Notes: generated by a model not told the origin, from the letters alone. A stretch of DNA of 64,000 bases from Pseudomonas nitroreducens NBRC 12694 (GCF_002091755.1 NZ_BDAI01000002.1:372001-436000); one strand, 5' to 3'; counted from the first letter of the stretch, positions 35,915 through 45,105 are shown. Numbers and translations are program-made.

Positions 35915-37003
35915 ATGCGCCGTCGCATCATCGCTGTACTGGGCACCTTCGCGCTGGCTACCGCCAGCTTCACCGCCAGCGCCGCGGAGTCGCCCGGCCG
36001 CGCCCTGAGCGAGGCCGCCGGCATTCCGTGGCCGACGGTGATCGCCCACCGCGGCGCCTCCCACGATGCTCCGGAGGAAACCGCACCGGCCTATCTCGCC
36101 GCCCGTGATCTGGGCGCGGACTACCTGGAAGCGGACCTGCAGCGCACCAAGGACGGGGTGCTGGTGGCGGTGCACGACGACACCCTGGAACGCACCACCA
36201 ACATTGCCAAGGTATTCCCTGGCCGCGAGAAGGATCCGGTGAGCCGATTCACCCTGGCCGAACTCAAGCGCCTGGACGCCGGTAGTTGGTTCAACATGGC
36301 CTATCCCGAGCGTGCCCGCTCCAAGTACGCGGGTGCGCGCATCCTCACGCTCGATGAATTGATCGATATCGCCGAAGGCGGCGGCGAGACCCCGGGCCTT
36401 TACCTGGAAACCAAGGCACCAGGCCAGTTCCCCGGCATCGAGGAGGATCTGCGCAAGGTCCTGGAGAACCGTGGCTGGCTCAATGCTGATGGCGAGCCCC
36501 AGGGCAGAATCGTGCTGCAGACCTTCGAGAAGAGCAGCCTGGAACTGCTGCAAAAGAGCATGCCGAAGGTGCCGAAAGTGTTGTTGTTGTGGGTCGGCGA
36601 CGGCTACATGGCGGCAAAGCAGTCGACCACCTTTGCCCAGTCCGGCGAGAAGATCAAAGCGGACTTCTATGCCAGGCAGGAAGTGAAGTCCAAGGAAGAG
36701 CTCTTCGCCTGGCTCGACTGGGCCAAGACCAACGGCGCCCTGGGCAGCGGCCCGTCGGCGACCCTTACCGCTCGCGGCGACCAGAGCTACATGGACCTGG
36801 TGCAACCCTGGATGAACCAGGCCGCCCATGAGCGAGGCCTGTTTGTGCATGCCTACGCCGTCGACGACGCAGTGGACTTCGACAAGCTGAGCAAGGCTGG
36901 CGTGGATGGCTTCTTCACCAACCGCACCGACCAGTTGCTGATGTTCCTCGGCCGGCCACCGAGCCAGGGCGTGGACGAGGTGCTGAAGTCGGTGGGCTAT
37001 TGA
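35915..37003 (+). CDS. glpQ: Periplasmic glycerophosphodiester phosphodiesterase
   Basis: 362 residues with a signal peptide (RRRIIAVLGTFALATASFTASA) that places it in the periplasm. It hydrolyses glycerophosphodiesters to glycerol-3-phosphate and an alcohol. Catalytic and metal residues are seen in VIAHRGASHDAPEET (His and Arg), DYLEADLQRTKDGVLVAVHD (Glu, Asp, second His) and GLYLETKAPGQF (Glu, Lys). Size and motif order match bacterial GlpQ. No glp transport genes lie nearby. The DUF2501 gene follows in the same direction after 71 bases. Confidence 0.92.
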   Translation: MRRRIIAVLGTFALATASFTASAAESPGRALSEAAGIPWPTVIAHRGASHDAPEETAPAYLAARDLGADYLEADLQRTKDGVLVAVHDDTLERTTNIAKVFPGREKDPVSRFTLAELKRLDAGSWFNMAYPERARSKYAGARILTLDELIDIAEGGGETPGLYLETKAPGQFPGIEEDLRKVLENRGWLNADGEPQGRIVLQTFEKSSLELLQKSMPKVPKVLLLWVGDGYMAAKQSTTFAQSGEKIKADFYARQEVKSKEELFAWLDWAKTNGALGSGPSATLTARGDQSYMDLVQPWMNQAAHERGLFVHAYAVDDAVDFDKLSKAGVDGFFTNRTDQLLMFLGRPPSQGVDEVLKSVGY

Positions 37004-37074
37004 AAGAGGTATTGCGGGAGGGGGACTACACTCGCAGTGGTCTTTCACTTCGTGTCCTTCGTCAGGAGATTCCC

Positions 37075-37476
37075 ATGACTACCCGCAAACTGATTCCCGC
37101 GGTCCTCGCTGTCGCACTGCTGCCCTGGTCGCTGGCCCAGGCCGCGTCCCTGGGCGATGTCGCCGGCAGCCTTGGCGGCCTGGGCAACCTTTCCTCGGTC
37201 TCTTCCAGCAGCAGTAGCAACGTCGCCGGGGTCCTGGAATTCTGTGCGAAGAACAATTACCTCAATGCCGATGCAGCGACCCAGGTGAAGGACAAACTGC
37301 TCGGCAAGCTGCCCGGCAACACCACCACCAGCGACAGCGGCTACAAGGACGGCGCCAAGGGCATACTCACCGGCAAGGACGGCAAGAGCCTCGACCTGTC
37401 CGGCAGCGGTATCAAGGAAAAGGTGACCAGGCAGGTGTGCGACAAGGTGCTCAGCCAGGGCAAGTCGCTGCTTTGA
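37075..37476 (+). CDS. DUF2501 (YjjA-type) secreted protein
   Basis: 133 residues from the ATG at 37075, with CAGGAGATT ahead. A signal peptide ends in SLAQA. The mature protein has a Ser-rich stretch (VSSSSSSNVAGVLEFCAKNNYL) and two Cys residues (FCAKNN and VCDKVLSQG) that could form a periplasmic disulfide. This is the DUF2501 pattern. No function is established for the family. Confidence 0.83.
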   Translation: MTTRKLIPAVLAVALLPWSLAQAASLGDVAGSLGGLGNLSSVSSSSSSNVAGVLEFCAKNNYLNADAATQVKDKLLGKLPGNTTTSDSGYKDGAKGILTGKDGKSLDLSGSGIKEKVTRQVCDKVLSQGKSLL

Positions 37477-37523
37477 GCCGAGCGCCGAATCAGTGAGTCC
37501 GCTTCCTTAGAGGGCGACCCTTT

Positions 37524-37553
37524 CTAGGAGCGGACGTCGTCCGCGATCGGATC
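37524..37553. repeat. REP-like palindrome encoding the end of a GNAT gene
   Basis: CTAGGAGCGGACGTCGTCCGCGATCGG contains the arms GCGGAC / GTCCGC around a GTC centre, related to the element at 3828-3878. CTA at 37524-37526 is the stop codon of the acetyltransferase read on the minus strand. Confidence 0.6.
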
Positions 37554-38018
37554 ACCGGTCACGCCGCACCTTTGCGCCGAGCGCGTTTTTTCATAACGCA
37601 CATCGCGCTCATCCAGGCGCGCGGCCAACTGCCAGCCGTGCTTGCGGTAGAAGGCATTGGCGCGAATACCGTCGCCGCCATCGGTCACCAGCCAGATGTT
37701 CTCGTGTTCACGGAACAGCTGGTACTCGGCCATGCCCAGCAGTTGGCGGCCTGCGCCGTGGCCCTCGTATTCCGGGCGCACGAACAGCGCGAAGAGTTCT
37801 CCTGACGCGATATCCACCATGGCGAAGCCGACGGCCATGCCGTCGATTTCCGCGATCCAAGCACAGGCTGCTGACTGGATGGCCTCGGCCAGCACCGCCG
37901 GCGTGATACCCAGCACCGCCATCTGCTCGCGGCTCAAGTGGTTTTCCCGCACGCTGGTGCGAATGTCGAAGAGGCTGTCGATGTCGGCAACGCTGGCGAG
38001 GCGGATCGATAGGGGCAT
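37524..38018 (-). CDS. GNAT-family N-acetyltransferase
   Basis: 164 residues with the acetyl-CoA loop LFVRPEYEGHGAGRQLL (Glu-Gly-His-Gly-Ala-Gly), followed by a WLVTDGGDGIRANAFYRKHGW motif B. It should transfer an acetyl group from acetyl-CoA to an amine. It starts 17 bases after the upstream GNAT gene, so the two form an operon. The last ten codons and the stop lie inside a REP-like palindrome (37524-37553), so the natural C-terminus seems to have been replaced by repeat DNA. Confidence 0.83.
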   Translation of the reverse strand: MPLSIRLASVADIDSLFDIRTSVRENHLSREQMAVLGITPAVLAEAIQSAACAWIAEIDGMAVGFAMVDIASGELFALFVRPEYEGHGAGRQLLGMAEYQLFREHENIWLVTDGGDGIRANAFYRKHGWQLAARLDERDVRYEKTRSAQRCGVTGDPIADDVRS

Positions 38019-38035
38019 GAGGCGCAGTTCCGGAT

Positions 38036-38539
38036 TCAGGAGGCAGAAAAACCGCTGTGGTAGGCGACCTCGCCATTGGCTTTGGAACCGTCCAGCGACA
38101 GGGCCATGAAGTACTCCGGCGGCACGCCTTGATAGTGGATCGCCGGGTCCTGACGAAAGCCGAATCGCCGGTAGTAGGCTGGGTCGCCCAGCACCACGCA
38201 GCCTTTCGCACCGAGCTTTTCAAGACGCTCCAGTCCGGCGCTGATCAGCGCCGCTCCAAGTCCCAGGCCGTGCAGGTCAGGCCGCACGGAAACCGGCCCG
38301 AGCCCGTACCAGCCGATGTCCGCGCCATCCAGGGTGACGGGAGAGAAAGCCACATGGCCTACCACTTGGTCTTCCTCCGTCGCAACCAGGGAAATCCTCA
38401 GCGCCCCCGCCGCGCGCAGGGCGTCGACGATGGCGCCTTCGGTGCCGCTGCTGTGCTCGGCCATGGCGAAGGCGGCGGTGGTCACCTCGCGAATGATCGC
38501 GACGTCTTCGGGGCGTTCAGGGCGAATGGCGTAATCCAT
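38036..38539 (-). CDS. GNAT-family N-acetyltransferase (YhbS-like)
   Basis: 167 residues from the ATG at 38539 (MDYAIRPERPEDVAII). The acetyl-CoA pyrophosphate loop reads VRPDLHGLGLGAALI and is followed by KGCVVLGDPAYYRRFGF, the signature of the YhbS branch. The substrate is unknown. It is divergent from a LysR gene across about 106 bases that include a 32-bp element (38561-38592) repeated upstream of a later MFS gene. It leads a two-gene operon with a second GNAT gene. Confidence 0.87.
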   Translation of the reverse strand: MDYAIRPERPEDVAIIREVTTAAFAMAEHSSGTEGAIVDALRAAGALRISLVATEEDQVVGHVAFSPVTLDGADIGWYGLGPVSVRPDLHGLGLGAALISAGLERLEKLGAKGCVVLGDPAYYRRFGFRQDPAIHYQGVPPEYFMALSLDGSKANGEVAYHSGFSAS

Positions 38540-38560
38540 GGGACGTGTTCTCGAGTGTTC

Positions 38561-38592
38561 GTCGGTGGACACTGTAGCGCGTCTCGCACCAC
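38561..38592. repeat. 32-bp element, copy A (LysR/GNAT intergenic)
   Basis: Starts GTCGGTGGACA and ends CGCACC-AC. It matches 24 of 32 positions with the copy at 39560-39591, including the first eleven in a row. GGTG near one end and CACC near the other form a short dyad in both copies. The position between two divergent genes fits a regulator-binding site. Confidence 0.5.
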
Positions 38593-38645
38593 GGGATACG
38601 GTAAGCTGCGCAGCTTTCCCCAGCGTTCCATGCGGAGAACGATCC

Positions 38646-39551
38646 ATGGAAGACCTCAACACCCTCTATTACTTCACCCAGGTGGTGGAGCAGGGTGGTT
38701 TCGCCGCCGCCGGCCGCGCGCTGGACATTCCCAAGTCCAAGCTCAGCCGGCGCATCGCCCAACTGGAGGAGCGTCTGGGCGTGCGCCTGCTGCACCGCAC
38801 CAGCCGGCTCTGCTCGCTGACCGAGATCGGCCAGGAGTATTACCAGCGCTGCGTGGCCATGCGCATCGAGGCGGAAGGCGCTTCGGAGGTGATCGAGCGC
38901 AACCGTGCGGAGCCGCGCGGGCTCGTTCGGCTGGCCTGTCCGACGACGCTGCTCAACTCCTGGGTTGGCCCGATGCTCACCCGCTATATGCTCAAGTACC
39001 CGTTGGTGGAACTGTTCATCGAGAGCACCAACCGCCGCGTCGATCTGCTCCACGAGGGCTTCGACATCGCGTTGCGCGTGCGTTTCCCGCCGCTGGAGAA
39101 CACCGACATGGTGATGAAGGTACTGGGCAACAGTACCCAGTGCCTGGTGGGGCGTCCGGACTTCCTCGAACGCATGGCCGGTGACAGCTCGCCCCTGGGC
39201 TTTGGGCAATTGCCCAGCCTGCACTGGGGCGGCATGCAGCGCGAGTACCAGTGGGAACTGTTCAACGACGAGGGCGAGCGCCTGCTCATCTCGCACAGGC
39301 CGCGCATGGTTACCGACGACCTGCCGGCCCTGCGCAACGCCGTCCTCGCGGGTGTCGGCATCGCCCACGTGCCGCGGGTAGCGGTGCGCGAGGACCTGGC
39401 TGCCGGCAGGCTGGTTGAACTGCTGCCGGGCTGGTCGCCCAAGTGCGGCATCGTCCATGCGATCTTCCCTTCGCGCCGTGGCCTGTTGCCCTCGGTGCGC
39501 ACGCTGATCGACTTCCTGGCCGAGGAATTCAGCAACAGCGATATGGCCTGA
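38646..39551 (+). CDS. LysR-family transcriptional regulator
   Basis: 301 residues from the ATG at 38646 (MEDLNTLYYFTQVVEQGG). The helix-turn-helix reads GFAAAGRALDIPKSKLSRRIAQLEERLGVRLLHRTSR, typical of the CrgA/AaeR-like branch. The effector domain is complete. Divergent from the YhbS-type acetyltransferase gene and followed at 39672 by an MFS gene; a shared 32-bp element lies ahead of its own gene and ahead of the MFS gene, suggesting that it controls both. Confidence 0.88.
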   Translation: MEDLNTLYYFTQVVEQGGFAAAGRALDIPKSKLSRRIAQLEERLGVRLLHRTSRLCSLTEIGQEYYQRCVAMRIEAEGASEVIERNRAEPRGLVRLACPTTLLNSWVGPMLTRYMLKYPLVELFIESTNRRVDLLHEGFDIALRVRFPPLENTDMVMKVLGNSTQCLVGRPDFLERMAGDSSPLGFGQLPSLHWGGMQREYQWELFNDEGERLLISHRPRMVTDDLPALRNAVLAGVGIAHVPRVAVREDLAAGRLVELLPGWSPKCGIVHAIFPSRRGLLPSVRTLIDFLAEEFSNSDMA

Positions 39552-39559
39552 AGCGCCGC

Positions 39560-39591
39560 GTCGGTGGACAGCGTTGCGTATTGCGCACCGC
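39560..39591. repeat. 32-bp element, copy B (upstream of MFS gene)
   Basis: GTCGGTGGACA at the start and CGCACC-GC at the end, 24 of 32 positions equal to copy A. It begins eight bases after the LysR stop and lies 80 bases upstream of the MFS ATG. Confidence 0.5.
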
Positions 39592-39671
39592 TGTGTTGCC
39601 GGCCCGACCGATTCTGCCCGGAAGGTTGCCGGCATAGTCTGGGGGCACTGTTTCCCGTTCAAGGATTGCTC

Positions 39672-40871
39672 ATGAACTCCGCTTCGACTTCCCACCCGGC
39701 TGACCATGCACAGCCGACCCTCTCCTCGGCGATGGTCGCGCTGCTCGCGTTCTGCTGTGGCGCCGTGGTCGCCAACCTCTACTACGCGCAACCCATCGTC
39801 GAGCTGATCGCCCCGGCCATCGGCCTCTCCACCCAGCACGCCAGCCTGATCGTCTCGCTGACCCAGTTCGGCTACGCCATCGGCCTGCTGTTCCTGGTGC
39901 CGCTGGCGGACCTGTTGGAGAACCGCAAGCTGGTGATCGGTTTCACCCTGGCGGTGGCGCTGTGCCTGGCCGGCGCCGGGTTGGCAAGTGCGCCGTCGGT
40001 GCTGCTGGCCTGCGCCCTGCTGATCGGCCTGACCTCCGTGGCGGTGCAGATTCTCGTACCGTTGGCCGCGCATCTGGCGCCGGAGGAGGCCCGTGGCCGG
40101 GTGGTGGGCAACATCATGGGCGGCCTGCTGCTGGGTATCCTGCTGTCGCGGCCGGTGTCGAGCCTGGTGGCGGAGGTCTTCGGCTGGCGCGGGGTATTCC
40201 TTGCCGCGTCGCTGCTGATGCTGCTGATCGCCCTGGTGATGGCGATAGCGCTGCCGCGCCGCTTGCCGGCGCACAGCGCCACCTATCCGCAACTGATCGG
40301 CTCGGTGTTCTCGCTGGCCCGGCGCTACGCCGTGCTGCGCGAACGCGCGCTCTATCAGGGGCTGCTGTTCGCTGCATTCAGCGCGTTCTGGACCATCGCG
40401 CCCATCGAACTGATCCGCCACCACGGATTCAGCCAGACCCAGGTCGCGCTGTTTGCCCTGGTCGGTGCCGTGGGCGCCGTGGCTGCGCCCATCGCCGGGC
40501 GGCTGGCGGATGCCGGCCACACGTTCAAGGGCACCCTGGTGGCCTTGCTGCTGGCGCCATTGGCCTTGTTGCTCGGGGCGCTGCCCGGTGCCGGATGCCT
40601 CTGGCTGGTGGTCTGTGCTGTGCTGCTGGATTTCGCCGTGCAGTTGAACATGGTGCTCGGCCAGCGCGAGGTGTACGCACTCGACCCGCATAGCCGCGCA
40701 CGCCTGAATGCGGTGTACATGACCAGCATCTTCGTCGGTGGCGCGCTCGGTTCGCTGGTCGCCAGCCCGCTGTACGAAACCATCAGCTGGACGCCGTTCG
40801 CCATTGGCGTGGCAGTCGTTCCGGCCGTCGCCACCTTGCTCTTCCTGCTCCGCGGCGAGCGCCACGCCTGA
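39672..40871 (+). CDS. MFS transporter (YnfM/YfcJ-like, drug or metabolite exporter)
   Basis: 399 residues from the ATG at 39672, preceded by CAAGGATTG. About twelve membrane helices. The start AFCCGAVVANLYYAQPIVELIAPAIGLS and the loop LVPLADLLENRKL are characteristic of a Pseudomonas MFS branch next to LysR genes. It is likely an inner-membrane proton-driven exporter. Transcription is probably governed by the upstream LysR gene. Confidence 0.87.
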   Translation: MNSASTSHPADHAQPTLSSAMVALLAFCCGAVVANLYYAQPIVELIAPAIGLSTQHASLIVSLTQFGYAIGLLFLVPLADLLENRKLVIGFTLAVALCLAGAGLASAPSVLLACALLIGLTSVAVQILVPLAAHLAPEEARGRVVGNIMGGLLLGILLSRPVSSLVAEVFGWRGVFLAASLLMLLIALVMAIALPRRLPAHSATYPQLIGSVFSLARRYAVLRERALYQGLLFAAFSAFWTIAPIELIRHHGFSQTQVALFALVGAVGAVAAPIAGRLADAGHTFKGTLVALLLAPLALLLGALPGAGCLWLVVCAVLLDFAVQLNMVLGQREVYALDPHSRARLNAVYMTSIFVGGALGSLVASPLYETISWTPFAIGVAVVPAVATLLFLLRGERHA

Positions 40872-40944
40872 GAGCACAGGCGTGCAAGGCGAAGGCGGGG
40901 GCGATTGGGTAAACTCCGGGATTTCCCGTTTCCGGAGTCCCGCC

Positions 40945-41847
40945 ATGGACAAACTGCAGGCCCTGTCGATGTTCGTCGAGACCGTCCGTTGCGGCGGCTA
41001 CTCGGCGGCGGCCCGCAAGCTGGGCGTGGCAACATCCTCAGTGACTCGCCAGGTGGCGGCGCTGGAAGCGGAACTGGGTGCCGCGCTGCTCAATCGCACC
41101 ACCCGTCACAGCAGCCCGACCCTTGCCGGGCAGGCCTATTACGACAAGGCCGTGGCGATCATCGAGGCGCTGGTGGAGGCCGACGGCCTGGTCAGTGACC
41201 GCGGCCGCGAGGCGAAAGGGCGACTGCGGGTCAGCGTACCGGTGGAGTTCGGCCGGCGTGTCATTGCACCACACCTGGGGCGCCTGCTGGCGCAGTACCC
41301 GGAACTGGAGATCAGCCTGTCGCTGAACGACCAGCTCGTCGATCTCCCCAAACAGCAGATCGACCTGTCCGTGCGCCTGGGGGCGACGCTGATCAGCGAC
41401 GACATCATCAGCCGGCCCATCGGCCGGTTCGATCGCTGGCTGGTGGCGAGCCCCGACTACCTGCGCGGCGCGGGCATGCCCCGGCATCCGCTGGAACTCA
41501 TGGAGCATTCGTGCCTGCGCTTCGACTACGGCGGCCCGCACGCGACCTGGTCCTGCAGTGACGGCCGGGAAACCTGGGCACTGAATGTGCAGGGGCGGTT
41601 GCAGAGCAACAATGCTGACGTTCTCCGGGAAGCCGCCCTGGCCGGCGGCGGTATCGCATTGCTATCCGACTGGCTGGTCGCCGAGGACGTGCGCAGTGGC
41701 CGGCTGACGCGGCTGCTGACGGACTACAAGACCTACCCCGGCAGCACGGTGAGCAGCATCAACGCGCTCTACCCGCCGAGCCTGCGCGACTCCAGCCGCA
41801 TCCGCGTGTTCGTTGCGTTCCTCGAGGAGATCCTCGCGGCTCAGTGA
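40945..41847 (+). CDS. LysR-family transcriptional regulator
   Basis: 300 residues with CGGAGTCCC ahead of the ATG. The helix-turn-helix is GGYSAAARKLGVATSSVTRQVAALEAELGAALLNRTTRH, of the DNA-binding type common near efflux systems. It converges on the EmrB-type MFS gene, with 7 bases of 3' overlap. It runs in the same direction as the MFS gene 73 bases upstream, so either efflux system could be its target. Confidence 0.87.
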   Translation: MDKLQALSMFVETVRCGGYSAAARKLGVATSSVTRQVAALEAELGAALLNRTTRHSSPTLAGQAYYDKAVAIIEALVEADGLVSDRGREAKGRLRVSVPVEFGRRVIAPHLGRLLAQYPELEISLSLNDQLVDLPKQQIDLSVRLGATLISDDIISRPIGRFDRWLVASPDYLRGAGMPRHPLELMEHSCLRFDYGGPHATWSCSDGRETWALNVQGRLQSNNADVLREAALAGGGIALLSDWLVAEDVRSGRLTRLLTDYKTYPGSTVSSINALYPPSLRDSSRIRVFVAFLEEILAAQ

Positions 41848-43403
41848 GCGTCCGCACTGGGCTGCGTGGGCGGGGCGATCTTGCGCATCAGCGGCACCAG
41901 CAGCAGCGTCACCGCAAAACAAGCGCCCACCAGCAGGAAGGCATCGGCGAAGGTCAGTGTCTGCGCCTCGCGCCAAGTCAGGTCCCACAGGTGTTTCAGC
42001 GCCTGTTGCGAGGGTTCGCCATTGAGGTCCATGGACGGTGCCAGCCACTGGTTGAGCGCCTCGTTGCTGCTGTTCAGGTGCTCCGCCAGGCGCAGGAAGT
42101 GCAGGTTGGCGCGGTCGTTGAGCACCGTGGCGCAGGCAGCGATGCCGATGGCGCCACCGAGGTTGCGCATCAGGTTGAACAGCCCGGAAGCGAGCTTCAA
42201 GCGTTCCGGGGGCAGCGAACCGAGCGCCAGTGTCACCGTGGGCGCCACGCAGAACTGCTGGGCCATACCGCGCAGGGCCTGCGGGAACATCAGCTGCGCC
42301 GCGCCCCAGTCGTGGGTCAGCGGGGCGAATTCGTACATCGATAGCGTGAACATCACCATCCCCAGCAGCAGGATCCAGCGCAGGTCGACGCGCCGCGCAA
42401 GGGCGGCGTAGAGCGGGATGCTCATGATCTGGAAGATCCCGGTGGAGAAGATCGCCAGGCCGATGTCCAGCGCGCCGTAGCCGCGCACACGGCCGAGGAA
42501 CAGCGGCGTGAGGTAGATGGTGGCGAAGATGCCGATGCCAGTGACGAAGCTGAACAGGCAGCCGAGGGCGAAGTTGCGTTCCTTCAGGGCGCGCAGGTCG
42601 ACGATGGGGTGCGCTGCGGTCAGGCTGCGGTAGATGAAGGCGATGCCGCACAGTGCGGAGATCCAGGCGGTGGCGCGGATGGTGTCGTCGCTGAACCAGT
42701 TCCAGCGCGGACCTTCCTCCATGGTGTATTCCAGGCAGCCGAGGAACAGCGCCATCAGCAGGATCGCCGGGTAGTCGGCGCCCTTGAGCAGCGACAGGTC
42801 GGGCTTGTCGATGCGCACCATGATCGGCACCATGATGGCGACGAACAACCCTGGCACCAGATTGATGTAGAACAGCCAGGGCCAGGAGGAAATATCAGTG
42901 ATCCAGCCGCCGACCACCGGGCCGAGGGTCGGCGCGAGGGAGGCGATGGCGCCGATGGTGGCAGCGACAATCACCCGCTGCTTGCCGTCGAAGTAAAGGA
43001 AACCGGTGGTGAACACCATGGGGATCATCGAGCCACCGAGGAAGCCCTGCAGTGCGCGGAAGGCGATCATGCTCTGGATATTCCAGGCCATGGCGCAGAG
43101 CAGGCTGGTGAGGGTGAAGCCCAGCGCCGACGCGGCGAACAGCCAGCGTGTGGACAGCACCTTGGACAGCCAGCCGGAGAGCGGGATGACGATGATCTCG
43201 GCGATCAGGTAGCTGGTCTGCACCCAGGCCAGTTCATCGGCGCCGGCCGATAGTCCGCCACCGATGTCGCGCAGCGAGGCGGAGACGATCTGGATGTCCA
43301 GCAGGGCGATGAACATGCCCAGGCACATGCAGGCGAAGGAGATCACCTTGCGCCCGGTGGAAAGACTTTCCACCGGCACCACCTCGTTGCTCCAGAGGCT
43401 CAC
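41841..43403 (-). CDS. DHA2-family MFS multidrug transporter (EmrB-type)
   Basis: 520 residues from a GTG start, whose GTGA overlaps the stop of the membrane-fusion gene. Fourteen membrane helices can be counted and the conserved DIQIVSASLRDIGGGL and QTSYLIAEIIVIPLSGWLS blocks of EmrB/DHA2 pumps are present, as is the proline-glycine-rich APTLGPVVGGWI motif C. With the upstream HlyD-type protein it should form an inner-membrane drug/proton antiporter spanning to an outer-membrane channel encoded elsewhere. Confidence 0.92.
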   Translation of the reverse strand: MSLWSNEVVPVESLSTGRKVISFACMCLGMFIALLDIQIVSASLRDIGGGLSAGADELAWVQTSYLIAEIIVIPLSGWLSKVLSTRWLFAASALGFTLTSLLCAMAWNIQSMIAFRALQGFLGGSMIPMVFTTGFLYFDGKQRVIVAATIGAIASLAPTLGPVVGGWITDISSWPWLFYINLVPGLFVAIMVPIMVRIDKPDLSLLKGADYPAILLMALFLGCLEYTMEEGPRWNWFSDDTIRATAWISALCGIAFIYRSLTAAHPIVDLRALKERNFALGCLFSFVTGIGIFATIYLTPLFLGRVRGYGALDIGLAIFSTGIFQIMSIPLYAALARRVDLRWILLLGMVMFTLSMYEFAPLTHDWGAAQLMFPQALRGMAQQFCVAPTVTLALGSLPPERLKLASGLFNLMRNLGGAIGIAACATVLNDRANLHFLRLAEHLNSSNEALNQWLAPSMDLNGEPSQQALKHLWDLTWREAQTLTFADAFLLVGACFAVTLLLVPLMRKIAPPTQPSADAH

Positions 43404-44527
43404 GGCCGGTTGCTCTGGGCGACGCGCTGGTCGGCATCGCCATGGTCATGGGCACGGGTATCCACTTCCACCAGCACGGAAAGGCCGGGGCGCAGGTTGC
43501 CGAGGCGACCGTCGGCGTCGTCCAGGTGCACGCGTACCGGCACGCGCTGGACGATCTTGGTGAAGTTGCCGGTGGCGTTCTCCGGCGGCAGGATGCTGAA
43601 CTGCGCGCCAGTGGCCGGGGCGAGACTGTCCAGGTGGCCATGGAAGACCTTGCCGGGAAGGATGTCGGCCTCGATGGCCACCGCCTGGCCAGGCTGCATG
43701 CGGGCCAGTTGGTCCTCCTTGAAATTGGCATCCACCCACAGGCCCTGCGCGGGGACGACGGCCAGCAGTTGCGTACCGGCGGCGACATAGCTGCCGACCC
43801 GTGCGCGGCGGTTGCCGATGTAGCCGTCCACCGGGGCGCGCAGCTCGGTGTAGCTCAGGTTCAGGCGTGCCAGGTCGCGGGCGGCGATGGCTTGCTCCAG
43901 GGCGGCCTGGGCCTGCTGCCGCTGACTCTGGATCACGTCGAGCTGACGGCGTGCGGCGAGCAGGCTGGCGCGAGCCTTGTCGCTGTTGGCGCGGGCGGAT
44001 TTGAAGCTGGCGTCGGCGCGCTGCGCGGCTTCCACCGACACGGCATTGGTGCGCACCAGGGTGGCGTAACGGCGCTGGTCGTCGCGGGTGCGCACTTCCT
44101 CGGCAGCGGCCGCGTCGATCTCCGCCTGGCTCTGGCGGATCAGCGCGTCCTGCAGCGAGGCCTGGGCATCGACATTGGTCAGCGCCGCTTCCTCGGCATG
44201 CACGGCGCCGTCCGCCTTGGCCAGCGCGGCGCGGTAATCGCGATCATCGATGCGCGCCAGCAGATCGCCGGCATGCACCAACTGGTTGTCGCTCACCTTC
44301 AGCTCGGCGATGTAGCCGGCGACGCGTGGGCTGATCACCGTTACGTCGCCGCCGACATAGGCATCGTCGGTTTTTTCCAGGAAGCGACCGTCGAGCCACC
44401 AGTGCCCGGCGTACGCGCCCGCGCCGAGGATGGCAGCCGCTGCGACAGCGAGCTTGAGGGCCTTGCGCGACTTCGGTCTTGCCGTGTCGACGGCCGGCGT
44501 GGTGGGAATTGTGACGGGCTGGTTCAT
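43400..44527 (-). CDS. HlyD/EmrA-type membrane fusion protein
   Basis: 375 residues from the ATG at 44527. One N-terminal membrane helix (LAVAAAAILGAGAYAGHWW) anchors a periplasmic protein with a biotinyl-lipoyl-like fold (DDAYVGGDVTVISPRVAGYIAEL), a long coiled-coil hairpin of about 140 residues, and the second half-motif LRAPVDGYIGNRRARVGSYV. It links the EmrB-type pump to an outer-membrane channel. It lies 11 bases after the HxlR gene in the same direction. Confidence 0.92.
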   Translation of the reverse strand: MNQPVTIPTTPAVDTARPKSRKALKLAVAAAAILGAGAYAGHWWLDGRFLEKTDDAYVGGDVTVISPRVAGYIAELKVSDNQLVHAGDLLARIDDRDYRAALAKADGAVHAEEAALTNVDAQASLQDALIRQSQAEIDAAAAEEVRTRDDQRRYATLVRTNAVSVEAAQRADASFKSARANSDKARASLLAARRQLDVIQSQRQQAQAALEQAIAARDLARLNLSYTELRAPVDGYIGNRRARVGSYVAAGTQLLAVVPAQGLWVDANFKEDQLARMQPGQAVAIEADILPGKVFHGHLDSLAPATGAQFSILPPENATGNFTKIVQRVPVRVHLDDADGRLGNLRPGLSVLVEVDTRAHDHGDADQRVAQSNRP

Positions 44528-44538
44528 GGCGGCCTCGC

Positions 44539-45018
44539 TCAGGCGTGATCGGCTTGTGGGACGTGGGCAGGGACGAGTTGGTCGCCCTCGCGGCGATGGA
44601 TCTGGTGCTGCGGGCCGATGGCTTCGCCGCTGTCGGCGTCCACCAGGGCGATACGCACTGGCCGGCCCGTGCGGGTGTCCACCAGTTCGGCGGCGCTGGC
44701 CTTGCCGGCGTGGCGCTTGCCCCACTGCAACAGGGTGAGCAGCACCGGGCGCAGGTCACGGCCGCGATCGGTGAGCAGGTATTCGAAGCGCGGCGGATGG
44801 TCGTTGTACTGGCGGCGCTGCAGCAGGCCGCTGTCCACCAGTGCGCGCAGCCGACGGGTGAGGACGTTGCTGGCGATGCCCAATCGTGCGAGGAACTGGT
44901 CGAAGCGCGTGGAGCCGTAGAAGGCTTCGCGAAGGATCAGCACGTTCCAACTGTCACCGATCAGGTCCAGCGCCTGGGCCACGGGGCAGGGGAGGTTTTC
45001 GAAGCTGGATCTGCGCAT
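44539..45018 (-). CDS. HxlR-family transcriptional regulator
   Basis: 159 residues. The HxlR winged helix is clear: CPVAQALDLIGDSWNVLILREAFYGSTRFDQFLARLGIASNVLTRRLRALVDSGLL, with the single conserved Cys (CPV) that in some relatives senses electrophiles. The family core ends near residue 110; the remaining 50 residues resemble the extra C-terminal segment of some double-length members. First gene of the efflux operon, so it is likely an autorepressor that releases the pump genes. A palindrome at 45106-45123 is its probable site. Confidence 0.9.
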   Translation of the reverse strand: MRRSSFENLPCPVAQALDLIGDSWNVLILREAFYGSTRFDQFLARLGIASNVLTRRLRALVDSGLLQRRQYNDHPPRFEYLLTDRGRDLRPVLLTLLQWGKRHAGKASAAELVDTRTGRPVRIALVDADSGEAIGPQHQIHRREGDQLVPAHVPQADHA

Positions 45019-45105
45019 GTCGGTCTCTCTTTACATGAATATCGTCATCTAATCGGGCCGCCTTGCTACGGGCCTGGCAGGGCGTCAGGCCAAAGGCGGC
45101 TAGAA

